Positions 1 through 10,900 of a stretch of DNA of 64,000 nt are shown here, in pieces. This DNA is from Pseudomonadota bacterium (GTDB lineage: Bacteria > Pseudomonadota > Gammaproteobacteria > Steroidobacterales > Steroidobacteraceae). Below the pieces are notes generated by a model. The model was not told the DNA's origin and did no database searches. It saw only the letters and a list, made by a program, of their open reading frames with translations. Location of the stretch: positions 18,114 through 82,113 of the forward strand of contig JAJZDW010000013.1 of assembly GCA_021851405.1 (NCBI GenBank), given 5' to 3'. A program made the position numbers and the translations under genes. Position 1 is the first letter of the stretch; every line of letters starts with the position of its first letter.

Positions 1-494
1 GGCCGGCGATCAGGCGTCGCGTCTGCCTGCAGCGGGTCGAAGTAGGCCGCACAGTACTCGCTGATCTGCTGCGTGATGCGCAGGCGCCAGGGGACTGCGC
101 CGCATCGGTGCGGGTCGGCGTCGAGCCGGTCGCTGAGCAGCGGGAGTCCGTCCGCGACCGGGGCCGGCTGCTCGAGCGCCCGCACGGCGGCCGCGATACT
201 CGAGACCACGGGCTGCTCGCGCAGGGCCTGCTCGAGGTGCGTCCGCTCGATCTGTCCGTGCTGCCAGGCGAGCAGGTACTGCGCGCGCGCCCCGGTCAGG
301 GGCGCGCCGCAGAGGCGCTGCAGCCGCTCGGCCGCCGCGCCGAAGGGCAGCGCCCGATAGCCCCAGTAGGGGCTGACCGCGACCTGCCGATCGAGCGGCC
401 AGGCGGGCGCGATAGTGCGGCAGGCCGCCTCGAGGGCTGCGCGGTGCAGACTTCGGCGGTGCTGTCGCACCGGTGGGGTCGCCGCGCCGCTCAT
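1..494 (-). CDS. dabA: DabA-like (DUF2309/UPF0753) inorganic carbon transporter subunit, N-terminal part only, cut by the window edge
   Basis: Hand translation of the complement from ATG at 494 gives MSGAATPPVRQHRRSLHRAALEAACRTIAPAWPLDRQVAVSPYWGYRALPFG...ITQQISEYCAAYFDPLQAD, which resembles the DabA N-terminus (IAPxWPLxxxVAVxPYxG; ExCAAxFDxxQ). Its ATG overlaps the dabB stop. It is missing from the ORF track because it is open at the edge. Confidence 0.8.
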   Translation of the reverse strand, partial: MSGAATPPVRQHRRSLHRAALEAACRTIAPAWPLDRQVAVSPYWGYRALPFGAAAERLQRLCGAPLTGARAQYLLAWQHGQIERTHLEQALREQPVVSSIAAAVRALEQPAPVADGLPLLSDRLDADPHRCGAVPWRLRITQQISEYCAAYFDPLQADATPDRR

Positions 495-2044
495 GCGGCG
501 CCCCGTTCGCGCGGTGCCAGCCACGGACTGAGGTGTCTCCCCGCGCTGCGCACGCCGCACCAGGGCCATCGCGACGTGACGAGCCGCGTGACCGGCTCAT
601 CGAGGAAGTACCCGGCCGCGCTCCACACGTACAGGCGTGAGTGGCGCGTCGCGGAGCCGGCACGCCCGAGGTGTCCCTGCGCCCAGTACAGCGCGACCAG
701 ACAGAGTGCGCCGTACAGCGCCAGCAGCGGCGCCGGGCGTGCCTGGGGGACACCGAGGCCACGGTTCATCGTGAGGTGCCAGAGCAGATACAGCTGCACG
801 GCGAGGGCGGCCGCCAGGAAGTTGCGGGTCCGGGTGGCGAGATTCGGCACACCGTCCCACAGCAGCGTCGCGACACCGAGCGTGCACACCAGCAGAGCGA
901 TCCAGGGAACCGTCGGGGCGTGCCATACGGTGTGCCACAGGCGCGCCGAGACTGCGACTACGCCGGCGGCGACTGCCAGTCCGAGCAGCGGCGCGTAGGG
1001 TGCGCGCGACGGGGGTTCAGCTCGCATGCGCACCTCGGTGCTCTCGCGCACCGCCTCGCCGGAGCAGAGGAACGCGTGCGCCTTGTAGAGCGCATGGCCG
1101 AGCAGATGCAGCAGAGCGAGGCCGTACAGCCCCAGACCGCATTCGGCGGCCATCAGCCCCATCTGCGAGCAGGTCGACCAGGCGAGGCGCGTTTTGCGCG
1201 TCGGGCAGGTCATCAGGGTGAGCCCGGCGAGCGCCGCGGTCGTGCTGCCGACGATCACCAGCAGCCCCTGGGCCGGCAGCGATGCGCCGATCAGCGGGGC
1301 GAGGCGGATCAGCACGTAGCCGCCGAGGTTGACCACGCCCGCGTGCATCAGGGCGGAGACGCTGGTCGGCGCTTCCATGACCTGCACCAGCCAGCCGTGC
1401 AGGGGCAGCTGAGCGGATTTCAACAGCACGGCGGCGGCGAGCAGCAGCGCGGCCCACTGCGCGTCGGCGCCGGCCGCCCCGTGTGCCGCGATCAGCCGCG
1501 CCAGGGCGGTCAGTCCGAGGGTGTGCCAGCGGCGATAGAGCAGCAGCGCGGCGCCGAGCAGGCACCCATCGGCCAGGCGGCTGGCGAGGAACTTCTTGCG
1601 CGCGACGATGCGGGCCGCCGATCGCTCGCGGTAGTGCGTCAGGAGTGGGTGCAGCGCGGCGCTGCTGGCGGCCCAGGCGAGCACCAGCACGGCGAAATTA
1701 CGCGCCGCCACCACGGTACTCACACCGGCGAGCGTCAGCAGCAGCGCACACACGAAGCGCCGCTCGCCGGCCTCCCCGGCGAGATTGCCGCGCGAGTAGC
1801 GCGCGATGACCCAGCCCAGAAACGTGATCAGCGTCATCACCGCGGCAGCCGGACCGTTGTGCAGGCCGAATGCCAGGCCCGGCACCAGGCGGCTGATATC
1901 CCCGGCGAGCGCTCCTGCGAGCGCGCCGCCGGAGGCCCACGCGAGCGCTGGCCAGAGCGCGCGGCGGCGCAGCGCGGCGGCGGCGGCGCCGAGCAGGTAC
2001 AGCAGCGGAACGAGCCAGGCGGTCCAGTGCGGGGGATGCAGCAT
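491..2044 (-). CDS. dabB: DabB-like proton-conducting membrane transporter (NuoL/MrpA-like)
   Basis: Start MLHPPHWTAW at 2044. Multi-TM protein with LLKSAQLPLHGWLVQVMEAPTSVSALMHAGVVNLGGYVLIRLAPLI, typical of the NADH-quinone oxidoreductase/antiporter (PF00361) family. Adjacent to dabA. Confidence 0.8.
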   Translation of the reverse strand: MLHPPHWTAWLVPLLYLLGAAAAALRRRALWPALAWASGGALAGALAGDISRLVPGLAFGLHNGPAAAVMTLITFLGWVIARYSRGNLAGEAGERRFVCALLLTLAGVSTVVAARNFAVLVLAWAASSAALHPLLTHYRERSAARIVARKKFLASRLADGCLLGAALLLYRRWHTLGLTALARLIAAHGAAGADAQWAALLLAAAVLLKSAQLPLHGWLVQVMEAPTSVSALMHAGVVNLGGYVLIRLAPLIGASLPAQGLLVIVGSTTAALAGLTLMTCPTRKTRLAWSTCSQMGLMAAECGLGLYGLALLHLLGHALYKAHAFLCSGEAVRESTEVRMRAEPPSRAPYAPLLGLAVAAGVVAVSARLWHTVWHAPTVPWIALLVCTLGVATLLWDGVPNLATRTRNFLAAALAVQLYLLWHLTMNRGLGVPQARPAPLLALYGALCLVALYWAQGHLGRAGSATRHSRLYVWSAAGYFLDEPVTRLVTSRWPWCGVRSAGRHLSPWLAPRERGAA

Positions 2045-2143
2045 GCGTACTCCGGGGGGTTCGGACGACGCGGGGGAGTATTCGCAAAGGGAGTGGATCT
2101 GTAAAATAGAATAAAGAGAACGAAACGTTCGAGAAAACAGAAC

Positions 2144-3028
2144 ATGCGAAACCTTAACTTCCGTCACCTGCTGTATTTCTGGACCGTCGCGCAGCGCGGG
2201 CACCTGACCCAGGCCGCCGCGCAGCTGCGCGTGTCGCAATCGGCCCTGTCGGCGCAGATCCGTCAGCTCGAGTTGTATCTCGGTCAGCCGTTGTTCGAGC
2301 GCTCCGGACGCGCGTTGCATCTGACGGAGTTTGGCGCCGTGGTGCTCGATTACGCCGACAGCATCTTCGGGCTGGGGCAGGAACTGATGGCGACGGTGCG
2401 CGGCGGGCTCGGACAGCGCCAGCAGCACCTGCGCGTCGGGGCGGTTGCCACGCTGTCACGCAACTTCACGGAGAATCTGCTGCGGCCGCTGTTCAGCCGC
2501 GCGCAAGTGCGCCTGACGCTGCAGTCCGGCAGTCTTGCCGAGCTGCTCGAGCAGCTGCGCGTGCACACCCTCGATGTGCTGCTCTCCAATCGCCCGGTGG
2601 TGGCCGAGCGTGATCGGCCGTGGCGCTGCGTGTCGCTCTCGCGCCAGTCGGTGTGTCTGATCGGGCCGCCGCGCTCCGGGCGGCGGCGCTTGCGGCTGCC
2701 GGAGGACCTGGTCGGTATGCCCCTGGTGCTGCCCGGACCGAGCAGTGACGTGCGCACCCAGTTTGATTTGTGGTGCGAGCGCAGGCGCATCAAGGTCGAG
2801 GTCGCCGCGGAAGTCGACGACATGGCGATGCTGCGGCTGTTCGCGCGCGATTCCGGCGCCGTTGCGGTGGTGCCCGAGGTGGTGGTCCAGGACGAATTGC
2901 GCGAGGGGCGTCTGCAGCGCTACGGCGCGATCCCCGGCGTGTTCGAGCATTTTTACGCGATCACCGCGTTCCGGAACAGTCCCTCGCCGCTGGTGCAGCA
3001 GCTGCTCGTGCGCACGCGCGCGAAATAG
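2144..3028 (+). CDS. LysR-family transcriptional regulator (NhaR-like N-terminus)
   Basis: N-terminal HTH MRNLNFRHLLYFWTVAQRGHLTQAAAQLRVSQSALSAQIRQLELYLGQPLFERSGR. Divergent from dabB. Confidence 0.9.
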   Translation: MRNLNFRHLLYFWTVAQRGHLTQAAAQLRVSQSALSAQIRQLELYLGQPLFERSGRALHLTEFGAVVLDYADSIFGLGQELMATVRGGLGQRQQHLRVGAVATLSRNFTENLLRPLFSRAQVRLTLQSGSLAELLEQLRVHTLDVLLSNRPVVAERDRPWRCVSLSRQSVCLIGPPRSGRRRLRLPEDLVGMPLVLPGPSSDVRTQFDLWCERRRIKVEVAAEVDDMAMLRLFARDSGAVAVVPEVVVQDELREGRLQRYGAIPGVFEHFYAITAFRNSPSPLVQQLLVRTRAK

Positions 3029-3263
3029 AGGCTCGGGAGCTCAGCGCGCGGCACGCGTGCCCAGCGGGGCATCTGCTCGCCGGTTCTGCCTGGGCGTGTG
3101 CACGCTCCGATCCTGACCTCGAGATGCACGCCGTATCGGTCCGGCGTGCACCATTTGACCGCAGGATGGGGTGTGCCACGCCGATCATCGTGGGCCTCGC
3201 TGATCGTGCTCGCGATCCATGCGACGCGGCGCGTGCAGGAGTGAGGGATCGCGCGCGGTCCGG

Positions 3264-4199
3264 TCAGATGCTGCGGCCGTAATAGAGTGCCGAGACGTGG
3301 GTGGCCTGGGCGAAGAACAACCAGCGTTCGGTGAGCAGGCCGAGTGCGGCGCAGACGACGGCGAGCGCGCTGCTGACGAGCGGCGCGCCACCGCTCGCAC
3401 CCAGCAGGCTCAGCAGCAGCGGCAGAAGGAAGCCGAGCCCGAGCGCGATGCGCCGCAGCGTCATGCCGTGGCGCCGGGCGATCTGAAAGCCCATCTCGCG
3501 CAGCACGAAGTTCTCCGTGAAATGGGGTGCATCGAGCGGCCGCACGACGGTGCCGTGCGCCATTCCGATCGCACTCGCCAGGGTGGCGAGCGGTGCCTGG
3601 CGGTCGATGTGGCGCCAATAGGCGAGCTTGGCGAGCAATGCCGCGGCGGCCGCGGCGGCCGCGAGCGCCGCCGGCCACCCGCCGGCACCGATCACCACGG
3701 TGTGCAGCAGCACGAACAGCGTGCCGCCGGAGAACAGCGCAAAGACCAGATAATCGGGCGCCGTGTGCGGGTTGTGCCACTGGCGGATCGGCTTCAGGCT
3801 CCCGTAGATCATCGCGGTGCAGTAGACGGTACCGAGGCCCGCGAGCGCCGCCGCCGCCCCGAGGAGCCGCGTGAGCGGGGCGGCCGGTGAGTGGTAGGCG
3901 CTGGCGGCGAACGCGAGCGCCACCGGATAGGTGAGCAGCGCCGCGACGCCCTCGCGCGACAGCCAGGAGGAGCGCCACTGGCTGAAGGCGCGCCAGGCGC
4001 GCTCGCGGCGGCCGAGGTGCAGTGCCGAGGCCGCCAGACCCGCGGTGGCGAGCACGACGACGAGGCCGATGCCGGTGAGGAGCAGGGTGGGGGCGGCGGC
4101 CGCGGCGCCCGCGGCGGCATCCAGGCCGAGCCACGCGAGCAGCCCGTAGGCGAACCCCGTGAGCGTCGTCAGCAGGAGGATCGAGGCGGCCGGCCTCAT
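3264..4199 (-). CDS. soeC: DmsC/SoeC-like membrane anchor subunit
   Basis: Multi-TM 311 aa protein at the third position of a molybdopterin oxidoreductase-FeS-anchor operon. 4-nt overlap with the FeS gene. Confidence 0.65.
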   Translation of the reverse strand: MRPAASILLLTTLTGFAYGLLAWLGLDAAAGAAAAAPTLLLTGIGLVVVLATAGLAASALHLGRRERAWRAFSQWRSSWLSREGVAALLTYPVALAFAASAYHSPAAPLTRLLGAAAALAGLGTVYCTAMIYGSLKPIRQWHNPHTAPDYLVFALFSGGTLFVLLHTVVIGAGGWPAALAAAAAAAALLAKLAYWRHIDRQAPLATLASAIGMAHGTVVRPLDAPHFTENFVLREMGFQIARRHGMTLRRIALGLGFLLPLLLSLLGASGGAPLVSSALAVVCAALGLLTERWLFFAQATHVSALYYGRSI

Positions 4200-4936
4200 C
4201 GACTCAGGGCCTTGTCGAGCAGTCGCAGCAGTGCCGCGCCGACGCCCTGGCTCGGCCGCGCCGGACTCTCCTCAGGTCCGGTCGGGAGCTGCGCCTGGCG
4301 GGGGGGCAGGTACTTGTTGGTCGGGCGGTAGCCGAGCTCGGCGAGCAGGTCCACACCGCCGCGCTCCTCGACGAGCTTCGCGACCGGACTGTCCGGATCG
4401 GCCAGATCCCCGAAGTGGCGCGCCTTGGCCGGACAGGTCGACACACAGGCCGGTTCGCGCTCCGCTTCCGGGAGCGCCTCGTTGTAGATCCGATCGATGC
4501 ACAGGGTGCACTTGCGCATCACGCCGTTGTCCTCATCGAACTCACGCGCCCCGTAGGGGCAAGCCCAGGAGCACAGCTTGCAACCGATGCAGATGTCGGT
4601 GTTGATGAGCACGATGCCGTCCTCGGCGCGCTTGAACGAAGCGCCCGTGGGACACACCGTGACGCACAGTGGATTTTCGCAGTGCAGGCACGAGCGTGGG
4701 AAGTTCACCGTGCGTGAGCGTTCGGGGCTCTCGGTTTCGTACGAGTGGATGCGGTTGAACCACACCCCGTCCGGGTTCGCCCCGTACTTGTCGTAGTCGG
4801 GCAGGATCCCGGCCTCGCCTCCGGTGTTCCACTCCTTGCAGTTCACCGCGCAGGCATGGCAGCCGACACAGGTGTCGAGGTCGATCACGAGCCCCATCTT
4901 GCGCGCCCCCGGGGCGCGCTCGGGCAGCATCGTCAT
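4196..4936 (-). CDS. soeB: 4Fe-4S dicluster ferredoxin subunit, SoeB/DmsB-like
   Basis: Repeated Cys motifs CVGCHACAVNCKEWN, CLHCENPLCVTVCPTGA, CIGCKLCSWACPYGA, CTLCIDRI...CVSTCPAKA. Confidence 0.75.
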   Translation of the reverse strand: MTMLPERAPGARKMGLVIDLDTCVGCHACAVNCKEWNTGGEAGILPDYDKYGANPDGVWFNRIHSYETESPERSRTVNFPRSCLHCENPLCVTVCPTGASFKRAEDGIVLINTDICIGCKLCSWACPYGAREFDEDNGVMRKCTLCIDRIYNEALPEAEREPACVSTCPAKARHFGDLADPDSPVAKLVEERGGVDLLAELGYRPTNKYLPPRQAQLPTGPEESPARPSQGVGAALLRLLDKALSR

Positions 4937-7719
4937 GTGGGTTTCTCCGAGCGAGGCGTGATGTGCAGCGGATTGGCGTCGGGGCGCGGTGCAGTCTCAT
5001 CCGGGCTGTCCGGCGAACAGCGCTCGAGCCGAACCGTGAGGTCGAACCAGGCGGCCTGTCCGGTCACCGGGTCTGAGTTGGACTGCGGCGCATCGGCGCC
5101 GTTGCCCGGCAGGAACTCCGAGATCACGTGATTGAGGAGGAAGCCGCGGGTGAACTCCGGCGCATCGTGCTTCAAGCCCCAGGCGCCGGCGCGCTTGCCG
5201 ATCGCATTCCAGGTCCACACCGTGTGGCGGTTCACCCCGCTCATGGTGCGCGCCCGCGCCTTCACCCGTCCGGTGCGCGATTCGACCCAGACCCAGTCCT
5301 CGTCCTCGATGCCGAGCTCGGCGGCGAGCTCGCGGTGCAGATAGAGGCGATTCTCAGGGAGGATCTGGCGCAGCCAGGCGTTCTGCGAGCCCCAGGAGTG
5401 ATACATGGCCATCGGCCGCTGCGTGATGGCGTGCAGCGGGTAGCGCGAGCGCTCGCTCATCGCCTGCTCGAGCGGCAGGTACCAGATCGGCAGCGGATCG
5501 CAGTAGCGCGCGATGCGCGCCCGCAGCCGCTGCGGCGGCACGCGCGCCCCGTGCCCCTCGGCCGCGAGCCGCAGCCGCTGCAGCGGTTCCAAGTACAGCT
5601 GCAGGACGATCGGCTCGGCGGAGCCGATGAACCCCATCTGCTGCGCACCGGCGAGATAGTCCCGGTTGGCGAACTTGTAGTAAAGCTGTTGCGGCGGCAG
5701 GTGCTGTGACCAGAACCCGCCGTTCTCCACGTAGCGGCGCAGCTGCTCGGGGTTCGGCTCCCCGCGCCCGACGGCGGTGCCGTCGGCACCGCGAAAGCCG
5801 GCGAGCGGGCCGATGCCGGGGCGACGCTGATGCCGCACGATGTAATCGGCGTACGAGGCGTAGAGCGGACCGCCCCGTGCGGCGGTGAAATCCGCCAGTC
5901 CGAGCCGGCCGGCGAGTTCGATCAACACGTCCTGGAAGGGGCGTACGTCCCGTCCGGGGTCGAGCACCGGCACGCGGATGGCATCGGCCGGTCCGTGCGC
6001 CGAGCCGATCGGCCGATCGAGCAGCGAGATGCAGTCGTAGCGCTCGAGGTAGGTCGTATCGGGCAACACCAGATCGGCGTAGGCGACCGTCTCGGAGGCG
6101 AACGCATCGGCCACCACCACGAACGGGATGCGGTACTCGCCGTGCGCATCCGTGGCGCACAACATGCGGGTCGTCTCACCGGGGTTCATGGCGGAGTTCC
6201 ACGCCATGTTGGACATGAAGAGCAACAGCGTGTCGATTTTCTGCGCGCCGGCCTCGAAGGCCCGCGCGATCGCCATGTGCATCAGGCCGTGGATGGCGAG
6301 CGGTGCCTCCCAGGAGAAGGCCCGGTCGAGCCGCAGCGCCTCGCCCTCCTCATCGACCAGCAGATCCTGCGGGCCGAGCGGAAAGCCGAGCGGTGCGGCA
6401 TCGAGCGGCGTGCCCGGCGGCCCGACGGTGCGTCCCGGGGGGCCGCCGCCCGGGATGGGCTTCGGGTACGGGGACTTGTAGCGCCACGAGCCGGGCGTGT
6501 CGACCGCACCGATGAGCATCTGCAACACGTGGATCGCGCGGCAGGAATGGAATCCGTTCGAGTGCGCCGAGATCCCGCGCATGGCGTGCATGGCCACCGG
6601 GCGGCCGACCATGCGCTCGTGACGGCGGCCGGCGGTGTCGGTCCAGGGCTGCTCGAGCACCACGGGGTGACGGAAGGCCGCCTCTGCGATCTGCGCGGCC
6701 AGGCGGCGAATGATGGCGGCATCGACGCCGCAGCGCGCTGCGACGGCCTCCGGGGCATAACTCGCCTCGCTGTAGCGCTCGGCGAGCAGTGCGAACGCCG
6801 GACGGGCGGCACGGCCGTCGGGGAGCGTGAAGCGCCCCATGAGCGCCGGATCGATGTCGAGGGACTCGGCCGCAACGAGCGTACCCGCGGTGCGATCGAA
6901 AGCGAGCGCACGTCCCTCGGCGTCGCGCGCGATCAGGCCGTGCTCGGCACTGCCCGGCACATCGATGACGAGATGGTGCGCGTTGGTGTAGCGCACCAGG
7001 AACTCGGTGTCGATCTGTCCGGCCTCGAGCAGGCAGTGGATGAGGGCGAGCACCAGCAGCCCGTCGGTGCCCGGGGTGACGGCGATGAACTCATCGGCGA
7101 TCGCCGAGTAACCGGTGCGCACCGGGTTGAATGAGACGATTTTCGCCCCGCGGGCCTTCAGGCGCGCGAGGCCGAGTTTGATCGGGTTGGAATCATGGTC
7201 CTCGGCGACGCCGAACAACAGAAACAGCCGCGCGTGCTCCCAGTCCGGCTCACCGAACTCCCAGAACGCCCCGCCGAGCGAATACAGCCCCGCGGCCGCC
7301 ATGTTCACCGAGCAGAACCCGCCGTGGGCGGCGAAGTTGATGGTGCCGAACATGCGCGCGAAGTGCCCGGTGAGCGACTGGGACTGGTCGCGTCCGGTGT
7401 ACAGCGCCAGGCGATTCGGATCGCTCGCGCGGATCGCCGTCAGCCGCTCGGTCAGAAGCCGCAGGGCCTCCTCCCAGGAGATCGCCTCGAACGCGCCCGA
7501 ACCGCGCGGACCGGTGCGCTTCAGCGGGGTGCTGAGGCGCGCCGGGGACAGCGCCGTCATGATCCCGGCCGAGCCCTTGGCGCACAGCACGCCCCGATTG
7601 ATCGGGTGGTCGCGGTTGCCCTCGATGTAGCGCAGCCGGCCGTCCTCCAGGTGTACCTTGATGCCGCAGCGGCACGCGCACATGTAACAGGTGGTGTGCG
7701 CGACCGATTTGACGCTCAT
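4933..7719 (-). CDS. soeA: Molybdopterin oxidoreductase catalytic subunit, SoeA-like (sulfite:quinone oxidoreductase)
   Basis: N-terminal TTCYMCACRCGIKVHLEDGRLRYIEGNRDHPINRGVLCAKGSAG Fe-S/Mo-bisPGD motif. No twin-arginine leader, consistent with cytoplasmic SoeABC. Operon order A-B-C. Confidence 0.7.
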   Translation of the reverse strand: MSVKSVAHTTCYMCACRCGIKVHLEDGRLRYIEGNRDHPINRGVLCAKGSAGIMTALSPARLSTPLKRTGPRGSGAFEAISWEEALRLLTERLTAIRASDPNRLALYTGRDQSQSLTGHFARMFGTINFAAHGGFCSVNMAAAGLYSLGGAFWEFGEPDWEHARLFLLFGVAEDHDSNPIKLGLARLKARGAKIVSFNPVRTGYSAIADEFIAVTPGTDGLLVLALIHCLLEAGQIDTEFLVRYTNAHHLVIDVPGSAEHGLIARDAEGRALAFDRTAGTLVAAESLDIDPALMGRFTLPDGRAARPAFALLAERYSEASYAPEAVAARCGVDAAIIRRLAAQIAEAAFRHPVVLEQPWTDTAGRRHERMVGRPVAMHAMRGISAHSNGFHSCRAIHVLQMLIGAVDTPGSWRYKSPYPKPIPGGGPPGRTVGPPGTPLDAAPLGFPLGPQDLLVDEEGEALRLDRAFSWEAPLAIHGLMHMAIARAFEAGAQKIDTLLLFMSNMAWNSAMNPGETTRMLCATDAHGEYRIPFVVVADAFASETVAYADLVLPDTTYLERYDCISLLDRPIGSAHGPADAIRVPVLDPGRDVRPFQDVLIELAGRLGLADFTAARGGPLYASYADYIVRHQRRPGIGPLAGFRGADGTAVGRGEPNPEQLRRYVENGGFWSQHLPPQQLYYKFANRDYLAGAQQMGFIGSAEPIVLQLYLEPLQRLRLAAEGHGARVPPQRLRARIARYCDPLPIWYLPLEQAMSERSRYPLHAITQRPMAMYHSWGSQNAWLRQILPENRLYLHRELAAELGIEDEDWVWVESRTGRVKARARTMSGVNRHTVWTWNAIGKRAGAWGLKHDAPEFTRGFLLNHVISEFLPGNGADAPQSNSDPVTGQAAWFDLTVRLERCSPDSPDETAPRPDANPLHITPRSEKPT

Positions 7720-7976
7720 GGAGTCCCTCGGCGCCGCTCGGTCGCCGGGGAGGGCTCGCGGCGCTCAATGGCATTCGGTGCAGTCATGTCGAGTCCTCGC
7801 AGCGGGCGATCGGCGGACGCCATGATGCCGAGGGCGTCTCCATGCCGCAAATGCAGATATTGCAGTCTCTATATAAACTGAATGCATTGCATGTGCTCCC
7901 CCGGCCGCACTCCTCCCCGCATGCTACGCGGGACGCGCGTCTCTCGGGCCCCCGCTCGGGGGGCCCGAGGGCGTGA

Positions 7977-10900
7977 CTAGGGAGCCAACGGGCTCGACAG
8001 GGCCATCAGAAACGGTGCCACCGGCACCGAGGCGAGCACGTGGCCGGAGGCCGTCTGGATGAGCACACAGCGGCCGCTCTGGCTGTCGATCACGTACGCC
8101 TCGCGGCCGTCGCGGCGGAAGGCGACCCCGATCGGGCCGGGTCCGACGCGGAGCGGCGCGCTCTCGGCGCCGCTCGCGGTGTGGATGACGCTCAGGGTAT
8201 CGACGGCCGTGTTGGCCACATAGAGTCTCTTTCCATTCGGCGAGAGGGCGAGCGCGTGCGGTGAGAGGCCCGTGGCGAACGGCTTGCCGGCCTGTCCCGC
8301 GGCGGTCTGGATCGGCAGCACTTGGTGCGCGAGCGTGTCGATCACGTACAGGGTGCGGCCGTCGGGACTGACCGCGAGCGCGGTCGGACTGGCGCCGGCG
8401 GGGAAGGTGGCGCGCACCTTGCGCGTACCCGTATCGATCAGCGTCACGGTGTTCGAGCCCTGATCGCTCACATAGAGCGTGTGTCCGTGGGGCCCGAGCG
8501 CGAGTCCGGCCGGAGCGCTACCCACCGCGATCGGCGCACCCGCCTGGCGCGTCGTGGTGTCGATCGGCTCGACCGTGTTGCTGCCGCCGTTGGCCACCCA
8601 GAGCGTGTGGTTCCCGCGACCGATGGCGAGCGCAGTCGGGCCGGCCCCCACGGTGAGGGTGGCGAGAACGGTGTGCGTGTGTCCGTCGATCATCGAGACG
8701 GTGTTCGAGCTCTGGTTCGCCACGTAGATGCGGGTTCCCGCGGCGTTCGTGACCACCGCATCCGGGTTCTCACCGACGGCGATGCTCGGACCGCTCGCAC
8801 GGGTGGCCGGATCGAAGGGCACGACCGTGTTGTCCGCGAAGCTCGCCAGATACAGCAGCGGCAGCACCTGACCGGCCGGTGCGGTGCGCACGATGAGCGC
8901 GGTGGCCGGCAGACGCGCCCCGTGGGCGACACGGGCGCGCAGTGCAATGCGGTAGTAGCCGGGCCGAGTGCCGGTGTGGGCACTGACGGTGAGGGGCACG
9001 GCATGCGTCTCGCCGGGGCCGATCACGAGGTGGCCGCCAGCCGGGTGCACGCGCAGGCCGGCCGGTGCGATCGCATGCCAGCGCACCGTCGTGGCGGCGG
9101 CGTCGCGTGGGTCGGTGAGCACGAACGAGGCGACCGCCGAGTGCCCCGGCAGCACGAGCGTGCGGCGCTTCAGCGTGTGCCAGCTCGCGGCCGTCGCGGC
9201 CGGGAAATGCGGCGTGCCTGCGGTGTAGGACGGCGGCGCATCCTGCGCGGCCGTCCCCCAGAGCAGGTCGGGGGTTCGTGCGAGCGTGAAGTGCAGCCGC
9301 ACCGTGCCGTGCAGCGGCAGGGCGAGCCAGGTGTGCTCGGTGCCGTGCCCGTTGACGGTGAGCGCATGCACGTACGGGCGGTTCGCCGCGGCGCCCGGGG
9401 CGCTGATGCGCACCGTGAGACCGCCCGGAGAGGCGATGACGATGTGCGGGAACAGCGGGCTGCCGACCACCAGCCCGCGTACGGGCGGGTTCTGCGGGTA
9501 CAGGCCGATCGCCGACCAGACGTACCAGGCGCTCATCGTGCCGAGGTCATCGTTGCCGGGGATGCCCGCCGGGGTGTCGTTGTAGAGCGTGTCGATCGCG
9601 GTGCGCACGATCTCCTGGGTGCGCCAGGGTGCACCGGCGTTCAGGTACACCCACGGCGAGCCGAGGCTCGGTTCATTGCCGAGCCAGGCGTTCGGGGCGG
9701 CCTGGCCCGCATTGAGGTGGGTGAAGAACGCATCGAGCCGCCGGCGCGCCGCGGCACGACCGCCCATCGCATCGATCAGGTCGTGCAGATCCTGCGGCAC
9801 CATCCAGGTGTACTGGGCCGCGTTGCCTTCCTGGAAGCCGCGCTGGCCGTTGGAGTTGATCGGCGTCGCGACGAACGCGCCGGTTGCATCGCGCGCGCTG
9901 ATCAGCCCGGTCGCAGTGTCGAACACGTTCTGCCAGTTCATCGAGCGGCGCAGGAAGCGCCGGGCGAGGCGCATCGCGCCGTTCTCCCCGGCGAGCCGCG
10001 CGATGGCGAAGTCGTCATCGGCGTACTCGAGCGTCTCGGACGATCCGTTCGGCACCGGCGCCGAGGAGGTGGTGCGGTCATCGGACAGGTAGCCCTGGCG
10101 CAGGTATTGCTTCAGGCCGGGCCGCTCCACGTACCAGCCCTGGCCGGGCGGGGAGTGCGTGTCCGTCGCCCCTTTGACCATCTCGTGCAAGGCTTCGGGG
10201 ACGTTGAAGTCGCGCGCCCCGAACGCCCAGCCGCCCGCGAGGATGATGTCGGCCGCATCGCCGCCCATCACGCCCGTGTAACCGTTCTCGAGCGGCCACT
10301 TCGCCAGCCAGCCGCCCTGATGTCCTTCGTCGAGCAGCGACTGCATCATGTCGCTCGCGCGGTGCGGGGCGAGCACTGCGAGCAGCGGCACGTCGGTGCG
10401 GTAGATGTCCCAGCCCGAGTAGTTGGCGTACTCGTCATGATGGGCCGCCAGGCGATGGATCCGGTCATCGAAGCCGCGATACTCGCCGTTCACGTCGCTG
10501 TAGAGCGTCGGGGAGAGCAATGCGTGATACAGCGCGGTATAGAAGGTGGCTTGCTCCGCGCGCGTGCCGCCGCTGATCTGGATGCGCCGCAGCAGGCCGT
10601 TCCAGATCGTCGTGGCGCGCTTGCGGGTCGCTCGCACGTGCCAGCGGTCCGGTGCGGCGCGCAGATTCTCGAGCGCATCGGCGCGGCTGACGTAGGAGAT
10701 GGCCACTTCCACCTTGACGGTGCGGTGTTGGGCGGTAGCGAAGCTGACCCAGCCGCCGGTGCCGACGCCGCGCATGCTGCGCGCGCCGGGGTATACGCGG
10801 GCGCCCCGCCAGGCGCCCGAGGCGCTCATCGGGCGGCTGAAGCGCGCCACGAAATAGATCGTGTAGAGATCCGGAGCGCCGCAGAACGCCCCGCCGGTCG

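Noticed and set aside
10-762. 250-aa minus-strand ORF at the left edge
   Set aside because: It overlaps dabA and the end of dabB in the wrong frame and is Arg/Ala-rich. The DabA frame starting at 494 is the convincing one.
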